From Bacillota bacterium (GTDB lineage: Bacteria; Bacillota; SHA-98; UBA4971): a DNA stretch of 64,000 nt. The stretch's first letter is position 1. Every line of letters begins with the position of its first letter. The notes beneath the pieces were generated by a model, which saw only the letters and a list, made by a program, of their open reading frames with translations, searched no databases and was not told the DNA's origin. Below are positions 19,597 through 29,557 of the stretch, in pieces. The position numbers and the translations under genes were made by a program. The DNA lies in contig JANLFY010000004.1 of assembly GCA_024653485.1 (NCBI GenBank), positions 1-64,000 on the forward strand. The letters run 5' to 3'.

Positions 19597-20462
19597 GAAT
19601 CCGAGCGGGGCGCAGCGTCTTCCGAAGGGCCAGGGGGGACAGCCCTGTCAAGAGAGCGGCCATACACCTCGTGTTGATCCTTTCTTGTGTCGTATCAGTT
19701 TACCCGTTCCTCCGGGTCGTGAGCGTGTCGCTTAGGCCTAGCAACCAGCTGCTCTCTACCAGCCTGGCGTTCGTGCCGCCGGGCGCGAGCCTCGAGAACT
19801 ACCGCGCTCTCATCTTCGAGAGAGACTTCACCATATGGCTGTGGAACAGCCTCATCGTCAGCGCGGCGTCGGTGCTCGTGGGCCTCATGCTGGCGGCCAC
19901 TGCGGCTTACGCGTTTTCTCGGTGGAAGTTCCCGGGCCGTCGCCAAGGCCTGCTATTCCTCTTGACGACGCAGATGATTCCTGCGGGAATGCTCCTTCTC
20001 CCCATATACGTCATGGTCGTGAGGCTCAGGCTGTTCAACACATACACGGGCATGACCATTGCCTACTCAGTCGGGTCGGTGCCGTTCTCCATTTGGATCC
20101 TCAAAGGATACTATGATACAATACCTCGAGAACTCGAAGAGGCTGCGCTAGTCGACGGGGCGAGTCCGCTTGCGGCGTTCTGGCGTGTCGTCATTCCGCT
20201 GTCCACGCCGGCTCTCGCCATCGCCGGGCTGTTCAGCTTCATGACGGCTTGGAACGACTACATGATGGCCAGGGTGATGCTCCAGAAGGCAGACATGTTC
20301 ACGTGGCCAGTGGGCTTTCAGAAGCTGATGGACCAATTCCAGACCGCATGGGGCCAGTTCGCCGCAGCTTCGGTGCTCGTTGCCATTCCCGCGCTCGCGC
20401 TGTTCCTTTACTCGTCGAAGTGGCTGGTGTCTGGCATGACCCTAGGTGGGGTGAAGGAATAG
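19593..20462 (+). CDS. Sugar ABC transporter permease, MalG type
   Basis: 289 residues, six predicted membrane helices. N-terminal YPFLRVVSVSLRPSNQLL and the EAA motif ELEEAALVDGASPLAAFWRVVIPLSTPAL-like loop identify the second half of a carbohydrate importer. Overlaps the preceding permease by ATGA, so translation is coupled. About 230 nt follow before the ATPase gene; they contain a small perfect inverted repeat, CGGGAACTTCCCG (20503-20515), whose role is unknown. Confidence 0.93.
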   Translation: MRIRAGRSVFRRARGDSPVKRAAIHLVLILSCVVSVYPFLRVVSVSLRPSNQLLSTSLAFVPPGASLENYRALIFERDFTIWLWNSLIVSAASVLVGLMLAATAAYAFSRWKFPGRRQGLLFLLTTQMIPAGMLLLPIYVMVVRLRLFNTYTGMTIAYSVGSVPFSIWILKGYYDTIPRELEEAALVDGASPLAAFWRVVIPLSTPALAIAGLFSFMTAWNDYMMARVMLQKADMFTWPVGFQKLMDQFQTAWGQFAAASVLVAIPALALFLYSSKWLVSGMTLGGVKE

Positions 20463-20691
20463 GTTCAAAGAAGGATCGCGGTCGCGCGTGTTGAATACTT
20501 TCCGGGAACTTCCCGTGAAGGCTTTCCGGTGTTGAGACGATGGAGGTGATCGCCGGGGTTTGGCGACGTGAGTTGAGGCGCTCCGTGGTATTCTGGTGGC
20601 TTTGCGGATCGTGTGAGTCATTCTCTAATTACGCTGCCTCGGGAGTGCGTTTCGAGCGGCTCCGCAAGACGGCACAGGGGGTATTCGAGAG

Positions 20692-21792
<1,101 letters not shown>

Positions 21793-21918
21793 CCTGGCGC
21801 TGCCGTGCGCCCAGAGTTCCCGTGGCGAGAGCGATTGCGCCTGGGGATAGATGGGGAGAATATCTCCAGCTATCCCCTTTTTCATGATAGATGGGGTTTG
21901 GGTGAGGGGGTCAAGGAG

Positions 21919-23034
21919 TTGACGAGTGCAACCGGCAAAGTGGAACGCGACAACATCGACAACATCGACCGCGGCATCATCCTGGACGACACAGATGAGA
22001 TCGCCAGGCTGGACCCAGGCGGGATGCTGAAGATTGTAGGCGAACTCCCCCAGCAGATACGGGACGCTCTGGGCATCGCGGAGCAGGCAGACCTGCCATC
22101 TAGCCTCGCCGGAGCAAGATGCATCGTCGCGGCTGGACTTGGAGGCTCGGCCATAGGAGGTGACGTGGTTCGCGAGATTGTCGCGGGAGAGCTGAGAGTG
22201 CCCATGGTAGTCGTGAGGGATTACGGCCTTCCCGCGTTTGTGGACCGGGACACTCTCGTTTTCGCGTCGAGCTACTCGGGGAATACTGAGGAGACGCTGA
22301 GCGCGTACGGCATCGCGCGCGATCGCGGGGCTCGGGTGGTGTGCATCACGAGTGGGGGGCGCCTTGCCGAGCTCGCTTCGCGTGACGGGATGCCTTTGGT
22401 CCTCATTCCGAAGGGATTCCCGCCGCGCACGGCGCTGGCGTACCTGTTCGTGCCCATGCTTGCGGCGCTGGCGCGGCTGGGATACGTGAAGGACGCAGCT
22501 GAGGGGCTTGACGAAGCCGAGCTCATCCTCGGCGACCTCTCCTTGGTGTTGGGACCCCAGTCGCCTGTGTCTGTCAATCAGGCGAAACGACTGGCGATCG
22601 GGATGTACGGCAAGATCCCGCTCATCTACGGCTCGTCCGGCATCGCGGCCGCGGCGGCCCTGAGATGGAAGACGCAGATCAACGAGAACAGCAAGACTCA
22701 CGCGTTCTGGAACGCCTTCCCAGAGCTAAACCACAATGAGACCGTGGGATGGGGTGCGAGGGAGGACATCTCGAGGGGGCTGCGCGTGGTGCTCCTGAAA
22801 GACAAAGGGGATCACCCCAGGGTGCAACGGAGGGAGGAAATCACTGCGACTCTGATGGCCGCGGCGGCCGGAATAGACGAGGTTCACAGTCTCGGGAGGT
22901 CGAAGGTGGCGCGGCTACTGTCCCTCGTATATGTCGGAGATTTCGCAAGCCTGTACCTCGCTTTCCTGAATGGGGTGGATCCCAAGCCGGTAGAGGTGAT
23001 AGACTACCTGAAAGGGGAGCTCGCCAGGGCTTAG
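21919..23034 (+). CDS. Bifunctional phosphoglucose/phosphomannose isomerase
   Basis: 371 residues. Two SIS subdomains: AAGLGGSAIGGDVVREI and FASSYSGNTEETLSAYGIARDRG are the diagnostic motifs of the bifunctional PGI/PMI family; ENSKTHAFWNAFPELNHNE carries catalytic Glu/His. It converts fructose-6-phosphate to glucose- or mannose-6-phosphate. The N-terminus ILDDTDEIARLDPGGML is family-like. Start is uncertain: TTG 21919 has GAGGGGG 8 nt upstream; GTG 21940 and an upstream ATG at 21805 are alternatives. It feeds transporter products into glycolysis and supplies sugar phosphates for polysaccharide synthesis. Confidence 0.88.
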   Translation: MTSATGKVERDNIDNIDRGIILDDTDEIARLDPGGMLKIVGELPQQIRDALGIAEQADLPSSLAGARCIVAAGLGGSAIGGDVVREIVAGELRVPMVVVRDYGLPAFVDRDTLVFASSYSGNTEETLSAYGIARDRGARVVCITSGGRLAELASRDGMPLVLIPKGFPPRTALAYLFVPMLAALARLGYVKDAAEGLDEAELILGDLSLVLGPQSPVSVNQAKRLAIGMYGKIPLIYGSSGIAAAAALRWKTQINENSKTHAFWNAFPELNHNETVGWGAREDISRGLRVVLLKDKGDHPRVQRREEITATLMAAAAGIDEVHSLGRSKVARLLSLVYVGDFASLYLAFLNGVDPKPVEVIDYLKGELARA

Positions 23035-23119
23035 ATACTCCTCATCCCGCTTCCGTAGTGGGCGTGCGTGCGGTAAGGAGGATCTCATCACTGGTGGAGA
23101 GGAGACGTGGGACACAGAC

Positions 23120-24133
23120 ATGGCGAGACCGCTTGTGGTTGGAGTGGATCTCGGGGGCACCAAGGTCGCGACTGCCTCAGCCGGTGCTGATGCAGCGATA
23201 GTCTCGCGGGTGACGAGGCAGACAGAGCCCGATCGTGGCGTGGACGCTGTTGTGGCCACCATCATCGATTCGGTGAAGGAAGCCGTGACAGAGGCCGGCG
23301 CAAGCCTGGAAGACGTGGCGGGGGTGGGAGTGGGAAGCCCAGGCCCTCTCAACCCGGAGACCGGGATGGTGATATTCGCGCCGAACCTTCGGTGGCACGA
23401 CGTGCCGCTCGTGGCCATGATGGAACAGGCCTTGAACGTGCCGGTGTACATCGAAAACGATGCGAATCTCGCCGCTCTTGGAGAAGCCAGGTACGGTGCC
23501 GGCCGTGGTTCGAAGAACATGGTCTATATCACGGTGAGCACAGGCATCGGCGGGGGTCTCATCCTGGGTGGAGAGATCTACAGCGGCTCTTCGTTCATCG
23601 CGGGAGAGATCGGACACATGACCATCACAGATGAGGACGGGAGCCCGAGATGCGGCTGCGGCAACTATGGGTGTCTGGAGGCCCTCGCGTCCGGCCCGGC
23701 CATCGCGCGCATGGCCAGGGAACTCATCCGCCACGGTGAGGAGACCATGATACTGGAACTCGTCCACGGAAACGTCGAACTCGTGACGTCGGAGGTGGTC
23801 GGTAAAGCGGCGATGGCTGGGGATGCGGCAGCAATAGCCATTCTTGGAAAAGCCGCGGACTATCTCGGCATCGGAATCGCCAATCTCGTGAACATCCTGA
23901 ATCCGGATACCGTGGTTATAGGAGGGGGAGTCTCTAGAGTTGGGGGGATACTCCTAAAGCCGGTGCGGGAAGTCGTAGCTGAGCGAGCACTCAAGCCGGC
24001 CTTCGAGGCCGTGAGAATAGTGGGCGCGGAGCTCGGGGCAGATGCAGGCGTGGTAGGCGCCGTGTGTCTCGCGCTGTCAAGGCTGCGGGCGACTGAGGCG
24101 GCGGCTAAGCGCGGAACAGGGACAGGCCGATGA
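23120..24133 (+). CDS. ROK-family sugar kinase, probable glucokinase
   Basis: 337 residues. ATP-binding VDLGGTKVA, catalytic Asp114 in IENDANLAALGEA, sugar-binding ExGH (E163 to H166 in AGEIGHMTI), and the complete zinc motif CGCGNYGCLE (Cys178, 180, 185). These are all the residues of an active ROK glucokinase, and the short N-terminus without HTH makes it a kinase and not a repressor. It would phosphorylate glucose, or mannose, from the adjacent importer. ATG 23120 with GGTGGAGAGGAG upstream. Confidence 0.92.
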   Translation: MARPLVVGVDLGGTKVATASAGADAAIVSRVTRQTEPDRGVDAVVATIIDSVKEAVTEAGASLEDVAGVGVGSPGPLNPETGMVIFAPNLRWHDVPLVAMMEQALNVPVYIENDANLAALGEARYGAGRGSKNMVYITVSTGIGGGLILGGEIYSGSSFIAGEIGHMTITDEDGSPRCGCGNYGCLEALASGPAIARMARELIRHGEETMILELVHGNVELVTSEVVGKAAMAGDAAAIAILGKAADYLGIGIANLVNILNPDTVVIGGGVSRVGGILLKPVREVVAERALKPAFEAVRIVGAELGADAGVVGAVCLALSRLRATEAAAKRGTGTGR

Positions 24134-24226
24134 CGGCCGCCGGGGGCTAGAGGGATTGGCATGCGTTGGCCGGATGCGAGTCTGCCGCACCTCGGCGCGC
24201 TTGGGAAACCCGCATTACACGTTGCA

Positions 24227-24250
24227 TGCCTGAATATGTACATTTAGGCA
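24227..24250 (+). promoter_or_regulatory. 24-bp imperfect palindrome upstream of the surface-protein gene
   Basis: From 24227 (TGCCTGAAT...) to 24250 (...TTTAGGCA), 9 of 12 symmetric positions match. It is an AT-rich island about 95 nt before the next gene, overlapping a possible -35 TTGCAT (24223-24228). Candidate regulator site; binder unknown. Confidence 0.35.
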
Positions 24251-24344
24251 GGAGCGCCTCGGTGGATCCGCCTGCGCTTTGATGCATGTGACGCAGGAGG
24301 AGCGAGACTCTCCGCTAGCATGAGAGATGGGGGGCATGTGTGCA

Positions 24345-25271
24345 ATGCGGCGGACCTCATTGGCTCTAATGGCCATTTTCGTGGGATCGCTCGTCGTCGC
24401 GGGGGTCGGCGTTGTGTTCCACACGGCACCCGCCGAAGCCGAAGCTGTTGTGGTTCTCGACATGGACGATCCCGTGGGCGACGATTACGGGCCGGGCACG
24501 TATGGGTATCCGACGCACAAAGCTTTCGTTCCGGGTCTTTTCGATCTCACTCATGTGAGGGTGAGCCATGACCCCGAGTACGTATACTTTGACGCGACAT
24601 TTCGAGAGATCACGAACCCTTGGAACGCGCCGGAAGGGTTCAGCCACCAGCTCATCAACATATACATCGACACGACACCCGGAGCCGGCAGGACGGATAC
24701 TCTCCGGAAGGGAGCTCTCGTTGCGTTCGACAGGAGGTATGGATGGGACCTTCTCATAAAAGCCCTCGGCTGGGGCGGGTGCAGGGTGTTTTCTGCCCAG
24801 GATGAGCCGGAGGCCAGGGGCATAGCGGATGGCCTCTCAGCTGGAGTGCTCACGGACGGCAAGACGGTCAGGGTCTCTGTGCCGAAGGCCGTGATAGGCG
24901 AGCCATCAAGGAAATGGGGCTACTACGTGCTCGTTGGCTCGCAGGACGCGTTTGGCGAGGACGACTTCCGCCCAGTGATGGAAAAGGCGGGGCCGTGGGT
25001 ATTCGGAGGAGGCAGCGACCTCGAGGTGGACCCGAACGTCATAGACGTGCTCGCCCCGGAGCGCGGTCGCGGTTCGCAGGAAAGAATGCTGGGGTCGTAC
25101 GATGTAGACAGGGGGTCGCTTGCTGTCCTCGTACCGGTGTTCGCGCCGAGCGGGGGAGACGGCGAAGTGTCTCGCGGTGCCGTCGTGGCGGTGGTTGCCG
25201 TGCTTGCGGCGGTTGGAGCGGTGGCATGGTGGGTGAGGCGCCGTCGGCCGAACGCGCCGCCGAGGAAATAA
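24345..25271 (+). CDS. Membrane-anchored surface protein with glucodextranase C-like domain
   Basis: 308 residues. N-terminal signal (MRRTSLALMAIFVGSL, cleavage near AEA). The body matches my recollection of the glucodextranase C-terminal carbohydrate-binding-like domain: INIYIDTTPGAGRTDTL, then a WDLLIKALGWGG segment. The C-terminus has one hydrophobic helix (AVVAVVAVLAAVGAVAWWV) followed by RRRRPNAPPRK, an inside-positive anchor. So it is exported and tethered to a membrane. It lies between the glucokinase and a transporter component, suggesting carbohydrate capture at the surface (inference). Start: ATG 24345 with GGGGGG 10 nt upstream; 24336 is possible. Confidence 0.7.
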   Translation: MRRTSLALMAIFVGSLVVAGVGVVFHTAPAEAEAVVVLDMDDPVGDDYGPGTYGYPTHKAFVPGLFDLTHVRVSHDPEYVYFDATFREITNPWNAPEGFSHQLINIYIDTTPGAGRTDTLRKGALVAFDRRYGWDLLIKALGWGGCRVFSAQDEPEARGIADGLSAGVLTDGKTVRVSVPKAVIGEPSRKWGYYVLVGSQDAFGEDDFRPVMEKAGPWVFGGGSDLEVDPNVIDVLAPERGRGSQERMLGSYDVDRGSLAVLVPVFAPSGGDGEVSRGAVVAVVAVLAAVGAVAWWVRRRRPNAPPRK

Positions 25272-25298
25272 CGCTCACTCTTCACAGGGGGTGCACAC

Positions 25299-25793
25299 AT
25301 GGGAGCAAAGCAAGTTGTCTTTGGGGCTCTACTCACAGCACTGGCTCTCGTCATTCCGCTGGCCTTCGGGGGATTCCTCGGAGTCGTGATCCCTCCCTTT
25401 TCAGCGACGCTCGCATCGCACGTGCCCGTCATGATCTCCATGCTCCTCGGTCCGTGGGTGGCTTTCTTGGTAGGTGCCGGGTCAGCCGTGGGCTTCCTAG
25501 TGAAGCTGGGTCCTGTCATTGCAGCCAGAGCCGCGATGCACGCGGTGTTTGCCGTTGTCGGGGCCGTTCTCGTGAGGAGAGGAATGCCTTTCTGGAGAGC
25601 GCTGTTATGGACGATGCCCATCCATGCTCTCTCAGAAGCGTTGATAGTACTGCCTTTCGGCTTCACGCTTCAGAGGGCGGGCGTGGTGGTGGGCCTCGGC
25701 ACAGCCATGCATCACCTGGTTGATTCGGGGATATCCCTTGCGGTGGTGAAAGCCATCGGCCTCGCACAGCGACCTTCCACCAAGATGGGCTGA
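25299..25793 (+). CDS. Probable ECF transporter S component
   Basis: 164 residues, almost entirely hydrophobic, about six short helices. The N-terminus GALLTALALVIPLAFGGFLGVVIPPFSATLASHVPVM resembles vitamin-type S components of energy-coupling factor transporters, especially the niacin/NiaX-like group. It would bind a small vitamin or precursor; the exact ligand cannot be read. No ECF ATPase or T subunit is in the window, so it would use a shared module (group II). It starts 27 nt after the preceding gene with AGGGGGTG upstream and is followed by a strong terminator. Confidence 0.65.
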   Translation: MGAKQVVFGALLTALALVIPLAFGGFLGVVIPPFSATLASHVPVMISMLLGPWVAFLVGAGSAVGFLVKLGPVIAARAAMHAVFAVVGAVLVRRGMPFWRALLWTMPIHALSEALIVLPFGFTLQRAGVVVGLGTAMHHLVDSGISLAVVKAIGLAQRPSTKMG

Positions 25794-25874
25794 CAGAGAC
25801 GGTCTCACGCCGGCCCGAAGGCCGAGTTGGAGCTCGGAGCCCGCCAGGACCGGCTCGCCACCAGAAATGCTTTC

Positions 25875-25906
25875 CGCGCTCGGTCGAACCCGACCGGGCG
25901 TTTTTG
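25875..25906 (+). terminator. Rho-independent terminator ending the first sugar locus
   Basis: CGCTCGGTCG (25877-25886) pairs with CGACCGGGCG (25891-25900), one G-T pair, 4-nt loop, then five T residues. Textbook structure. Confidence 0.93.
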
Positions 25907-25937
25907 CTTCCGATAGGGAGGAATTCCGAAAGCCGCG

Positions 25938-25980
25938 TTGTATAACACATACTAACAACATATACATACATGATATATCA
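25938..25980 (+). promoter_or_regulatory. Promoter and candidate operator of the GntR gene
   Basis: An AT-rich patch within GC-rich DNA. TTGTAT (25938-25943), 17-bp spacer, TATACA (25961-25966) form a plausible promoter. GTAT-N5-ATAC (25940-25952) lies in it and a perfect 10-bp palindrome TGATATATCA (25971-25980) sits just downstream. Either could be the GntR operator. Confidence 0.5.
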
Positions 25981-26044
25981 ACTATAAGCCCTGGCTGGAA
26001 CGGTTGTGTGATGTCTCCTGAACGCGGGGAAGGAGGTCCGCAGG

Positions 26045-26860
26045 GTGATTCCCAATAGAAACGTCTCGACACCGCTGTATCATCAGATCCGCGATTTCCT
26101 GCGGGACGAGCTGCAGAACGGCGAATTCAAGCCGGGTGAGAGGATACCCTCTGAGGCAGAGCTTAGTGCGAGATATCGGGTGAGCCGCATAACCGTCAAA
26201 CAGGCCATCCAGAGCTTGGTCCAGGAAGGCCTGCTGTACAGGATGCAAGGTAAGGGGACGTTCGTGGCGCGTCCCAAAGTGGCCCACTCCCTCAACCGCA
26301 TTACCAGTTTCAGCCAGCAGATGCGCGACAGGGGTATGGCGCCTTCCACGAAGATCCTAGAGGTTGAGATCGTCGCGGCGAGGGGGCGAGTACGCGAGGC
26401 CCTAGCTGTGGCGGAGGGGACCCTCGTCACGAAGGTGCGCCGGCTGCGCCTGGCAGACGCGGAGATCATGGGAGTTCAGACGGCTTACGTGCCCATAGAC
26501 ATGTGTCCGGATCTGGCGGACCACCTGAAGGAGAACGTCTCCCTGTACGAGCTTCTGAGAACCAGGTACGGCCTTGCTCCTGCCAGAGCCCTTGAGAATT
26601 ATACGGCTATCGTCCTCGATTCGTATGACGCGAGACTCCTCGAGGTGCCTGAAGGCTCCCCGGCGCTCTTTGCCGAGCGAATGGCCTATCTTGCCGACAA
26701 CAGAGCCTTGGAATACGTCGTCTCCATTCTCCGAGCCGACAGGTACACGCTCAGCGTGGACCTCCAGGGGGAATCCACGGCGGCGCAGGGCAGGGCGGCG
26801 AGCTATGAGGCGTCCACGCGGACTGGGGCGGAGCGGGGAGCGATCGGGGGCGCCGACTGA
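26045..26860 (+). CDS. GntR-family (HutC subfamily) transcriptional regulator
   Basis: 271 residues. N-terminal winged helix PLYHQIRDFLRDELQNGEF ... PSEAELSARYRVSRITVKQAI, followed by a UTRA ligand-binding domain (LNRITSFSQQMRDRG, TLVTKVRRLRLADAEIMG, ALEYVVSILRADRYTL). HutC-type regulators with UTRA usually sense small metabolites such as amino-sugar phosphates. GTG start with GGAGGT about 10 nt upstream. It precedes the second sugar importer and presumably controls it. The C-terminal tail of about 25 residues is low-complexity. Confidence 0.92.
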   Translation: MIPNRNVSTPLYHQIRDFLRDELQNGEFKPGERIPSEAELSARYRVSRITVKQAIQSLVQEGLLYRMQGKGTFVARPKVAHSLNRITSFSQQMRDRGMAPSTKILEVEIVAARGRVREALAVAEGTLVTKVRRLRLADAEIMGVQTAYVPIDMCPDLADHLKENVSLYELLRTRYGLAPARALENYTAIVLDSYDARLLEVPEGSPALFAERMAYLADNRALEYVVSILRADRYTLSVDLQGESTAAQGRAASYEASTRTGAERGAIGGAD

Positions 26861-27130
26861 CGGCTGCCCGGGAGGGGGAGTCGAGTTCAGTCCCTGCGAA
26901 GCTGGGCACTCGAGGATCCTGCTCCACGAACGGCCGGAGAACGTCGGGATCAGGTTCGAGCGCTCGCGGTGGGCCAAGCGAGGTACTGGATGAGTCGCGG
27001 AGGGGGTGAAGAGCGGGACTAGTGAGCTGGCGCGCCAGGGGGACGCTCGTGGTGGTTTATGGAGTCACGACCTGTCGGCGATTTCGAGTCTCACGTGAAC
27101 GAGATGCACCCAAAGTAAAGGAGGCTGCAG

Positions 27131-28456
27131 TTGACAATGAGAAGGCTTATCGTTCTCGTCGTCTGCCTTGCCATGTTGCTCGGGCTGGCGGCAACCACGG
27201 GAAGCGCCGCTGCCGCCAAGACCAAACTCGTTTGGCAGGTGCACTGGAGCGACTTTCAGGTGGAGGGCGTGTACTCGGGCGAAGGGGCAAACAGGAAGCT
27301 GGTGAGCAAAGGGCTGCGCCAGTATGTCGAGGAATACATGAAACTACACCCCGACGTGGAGATCGAGATCCAGTCCGTTCCCATGGAGGAGTACCTCCAG
27401 AAAGTGCTCGTGGCCCGGTCGTCCGGCGTCGCGCCTGACCTGTACGGGGTCTACTCGCTCTGGGGCGTGCAACTCACTCAGAACGGCATTCTCGATACCC
27501 CGCCGGACGCGGTGGTGAAGGATGTCCGAGGGAACTACACTCCGGTGTCCGTGGCCGGTACGACGATAGGCGGCAAGATCTGGGGCATCCCGATGGAAGT
27601 CGGCAACTACTGCCTGGTCTACAACAAGGAGCTCCTTAAAGCGAAGGGTTTCAATGCCCCCCCGAAGACATGGAGCGAGCTTGTGGACATGGCTTCGAAG
27701 CTTACGGTGCGAGACAAGTCCGGCGTCATCACCCAGTACGGTTTCGCTTTCCTGGCAGGCTGGGAGTCTGCCGTCGTTCACCCGTATCTGGGCCTCCTCT
27801 GGGATCTCGGGGGTGACTTCTTGTCGCCAGACTTCAGGAAGTGCGTCGTCAACTCCCCCGAAGGCGTGCAGGCACTCGAGGCCGAACTGCAGCTCTTCAA
27901 GACGGGCGGCACCGACCCCGCCGGGAGCGTGTGGAGCTTCCCGCAAGGCAAGGTGGCCATGATGATCATGGCTTCGTGGTACGAACAGAGCTTGAAGCAA
28001 GGTCTTGGCGACAAATACGACAAGGTGGTAGGCGTGGCTCCGGTTCCTTACATAAAGAAGCCGGTGAACGCCGGGTACACATGGTTCCTGGCGGTGGACA
28101 GCGCTTCGAAGAACAAGAAAGCCGCGTGGGACTTCCTGATGTGGTTCTCCGCGGATGTTCAGAAGCCCAAGAGCACCACGCGCCTCGGAGACCTGATGGT
28201 TGAAACCATTGGCGGCCTGCCATGCAGGGAGATAGACCTTGCCAACCACCCTGACACTCTCAACGACCTGTATACGAGGACCTTCGTTGAACAGCTTAAG
28301 AACTCGAGGCCCGAGCCCAACGTGGCGCAAGGCGCAGAGGTAAAGACGATCCTCGCCAACGAGATCGTCGAGGCCTGGCATGGACGGAAGTCCGCGAAGC
28401 AGGCGCTCGATGACGCCGCGATCAAGATCAACGAGATCCTCTCGGAGTTCTATTGA
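27131..28456 (+). CDS. Sugar ABC transporter substrate-binding protein, second system
   Basis: 441 residues. Signal peptide MRRLIVLVVCLAMLLGLAATTGSA with signal-peptidase-I-like cleavage and no lipobox. The mature part starts LVWQVHWSD and contains VARSSGVAPDLYGVYSLWGVQ, IPMEVGNYCLVYNKELL and FPQGKVAMMIMASWYEQ, all typical of family-1 carbohydrate-binding proteins. AAAGGAGG (27117-27124) precedes both TTG 27131 (6 nt) and ATG 27137 (12 nt); either start leaves the signal intact. First gene of the second transporter; substrate probably a galactoside, judged from the GH42 gene downstream. Confidence 0.9.
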   Translation: MTMRRLIVLVVCLAMLLGLAATTGSAAAAKTKLVWQVHWSDFQVEGVYSGEGANRKLVSKGLRQYVEEYMKLHPDVEIEIQSVPMEEYLQKVLVARSSGVAPDLYGVYSLWGVQLTQNGILDTPPDAVVKDVRGNYTPVSVAGTTIGGKIWGIPMEVGNYCLVYNKELLKAKGFNAPPKTWSELVDMASKLTVRDKSGVITQYGFAFLAGWESAVVHPYLGLLWDLGGDFLSPDFRKCVVNSPEGVQALEAELQLFKTGGTDPAGSVWSFPQGKVAMMIMASWYEQSLKQGLGDKYDKVVGVAPVPYIKKPVNAGYTWFLAVDSASKNKKAAWDFLMWFSADVQKPKSTTRLGDLMVETIGGLPCREIDLANHPDTLNDLYTRTFVEQLKNSRPEPNVAQGAEVKTILANEIVEAWHGRKSAKQALDDAAIKINEILSEFY

Positions 28457-28469
28457 TGGTTCGGCTGGT

Positions 28470-28550
28470 CTCCGGGCGCTGAAGCCCGGAGGCGCTGAGC
28501 CTCTTGCCGTGGCACCGCGCGGGAGGCTGCGGAGGCTTGCCTCCCGCGCG
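28470..28550 (+). other. Two consecutive hairpins between binding protein and permease
   Basis: Hairpin 1: CTCCGGGC (28470-28477) with GCCCGGAG (28484-28491). Hairpin 2: CGCGCGGGAGGC (28516-28527) with GCCTCCCGCGCG (28539-28550), perfect 12 bp. Neither is followed by T residues, so mRNA protection is more likely than termination. Confidence 0.75.
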
Positions 28551-28624
28551 CGACGGTCGCGCCCAGCCGGGCACGACTGGAAGGGGCTTGACCGCGGGTC
28601 ACAGGCCGTCGGGAGGTGAGGGAG

Positions 28625-29557
28625 TTGAGCCCTGGTGCGATTTCCGCCAGGAGGAGTCTCCTCAAACGGACGCTCACGGGTTACCTGTTTCTATCGCCGG
28701 CACTCGTCTTTTACCTGGTCTTCCTCGTGATACCCATCGGGATGTCCTTGTACATCTCGTTTCGGGATTGGAACATGCTCGTACCGCTCGCGAATTCGAG
28801 GTTCGTGGGGCTGCGAAACTACATTTACCTTCTTACTAGGGACGAGCTCTTCCTCATTGCAGTCAAGAACACGATCATCTACGCGACGGGGACCGTGTTC
28901 GCGGGCATGGCGCTTGCGCTCGGTGTCGCGATGCTGCTCCTGAAGGTGCGCGGCGCGACCTTCTGGAGATTTGTTATGTTCGCGCCGGTCGTGACGCCGT
29001 CTGTGGCCGTGGCGCGCATCTGGGGAGGCCTCTACAGGCCGGCAGAAGGCCTCGCCAACGCCATGCTCAAGATGGTTCACCTTCCGCCTCAACAGTGGCT
29101 GGCAGACCCAGACATCTGCCTTTACTCCATCATGCTGATAGCCGTATGGAGTGGGATCGGCGCGACGGTGATAGTGTTCACCGCGGGCCTAAAAGGGATC
29201 CCCGACGTGTACTACGACGCCGCGAAACTGGACGGTGCGGGACCATGGGCGGAGTTTGCGCACATCACCGTGCCCATGCTCAAGCCGACTATCCTCTTCT
29301 TGTCCGTGACCGGTCTCATAGGCGCTTGGCAGGCTTTCGACCTGATCTTCATGCTTGCGGTGGGCGGCACGGAGTCCGGAACGAGCCCCGTGAGGAGCGT
29401 GATAGTGCTCGCGCTATACCTGTATCAGATGGCATTCAAGAACCTGCGTATGGGGAGGGCGTGCGCGGGTGCGTTTCTCCTCTTCCTGATCGTGTTGGCG
29501 TTCTCCTTCATTGTGCTGAGAGTCCTCAGGAAGGGAGGGGTCGAGTCCTATGAGTAA
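28625..29557 (+). CDS. Sugar ABC transporter permease, MalF type, second system
   Basis: 310 residues with six helices, starting TGYLFLSPALVFYLVFLVIPIGMSLYISFRDW, the standard opening of this family. The EAA loop is VYYDAAKLDGAGPWAEFAHITVPMLKP. TTG 28625 is chosen because GGAGGT (28612-28617) is 7 nt upstream; GTG 28616 overlaps that site. The 3' end overlaps the next permease by 8 nt. Confidence 0.92.
   Translation: MSPGAISARRSLLKRTLTGYLFLSPALVFYLVFLVIPIGMSLYISFRDWNMLVPLANSRFVGLRNYIYLLTRDELFLIAVKNTIIYATGTVFAGMALALGVAMLLLKVRGATFWRFVMFAPVVTPSVAVARIWGGLYRPAEGLANAMLKMVHLPPQQWLADPDICLYSIMLIAVWSGIGATVIVFTAGLKGIPDVYYDAAKLDGAGPWAEFAHITVPMLKPTILFLSVTGLIGAWQAFDLIFMLAVGGTESGTSPVRSVIVLALYLYQMAFKNLRMGRACAGAFLLFLIVLAFSFIVLRVLRKGGVESYE

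Noticed and set aside
26861-27130. Possible riboswitch before the second binding-protein gene
   Set aside because: No conserved riboswitch block could be matched; only the AAAGGAGG ribosome site is clear.
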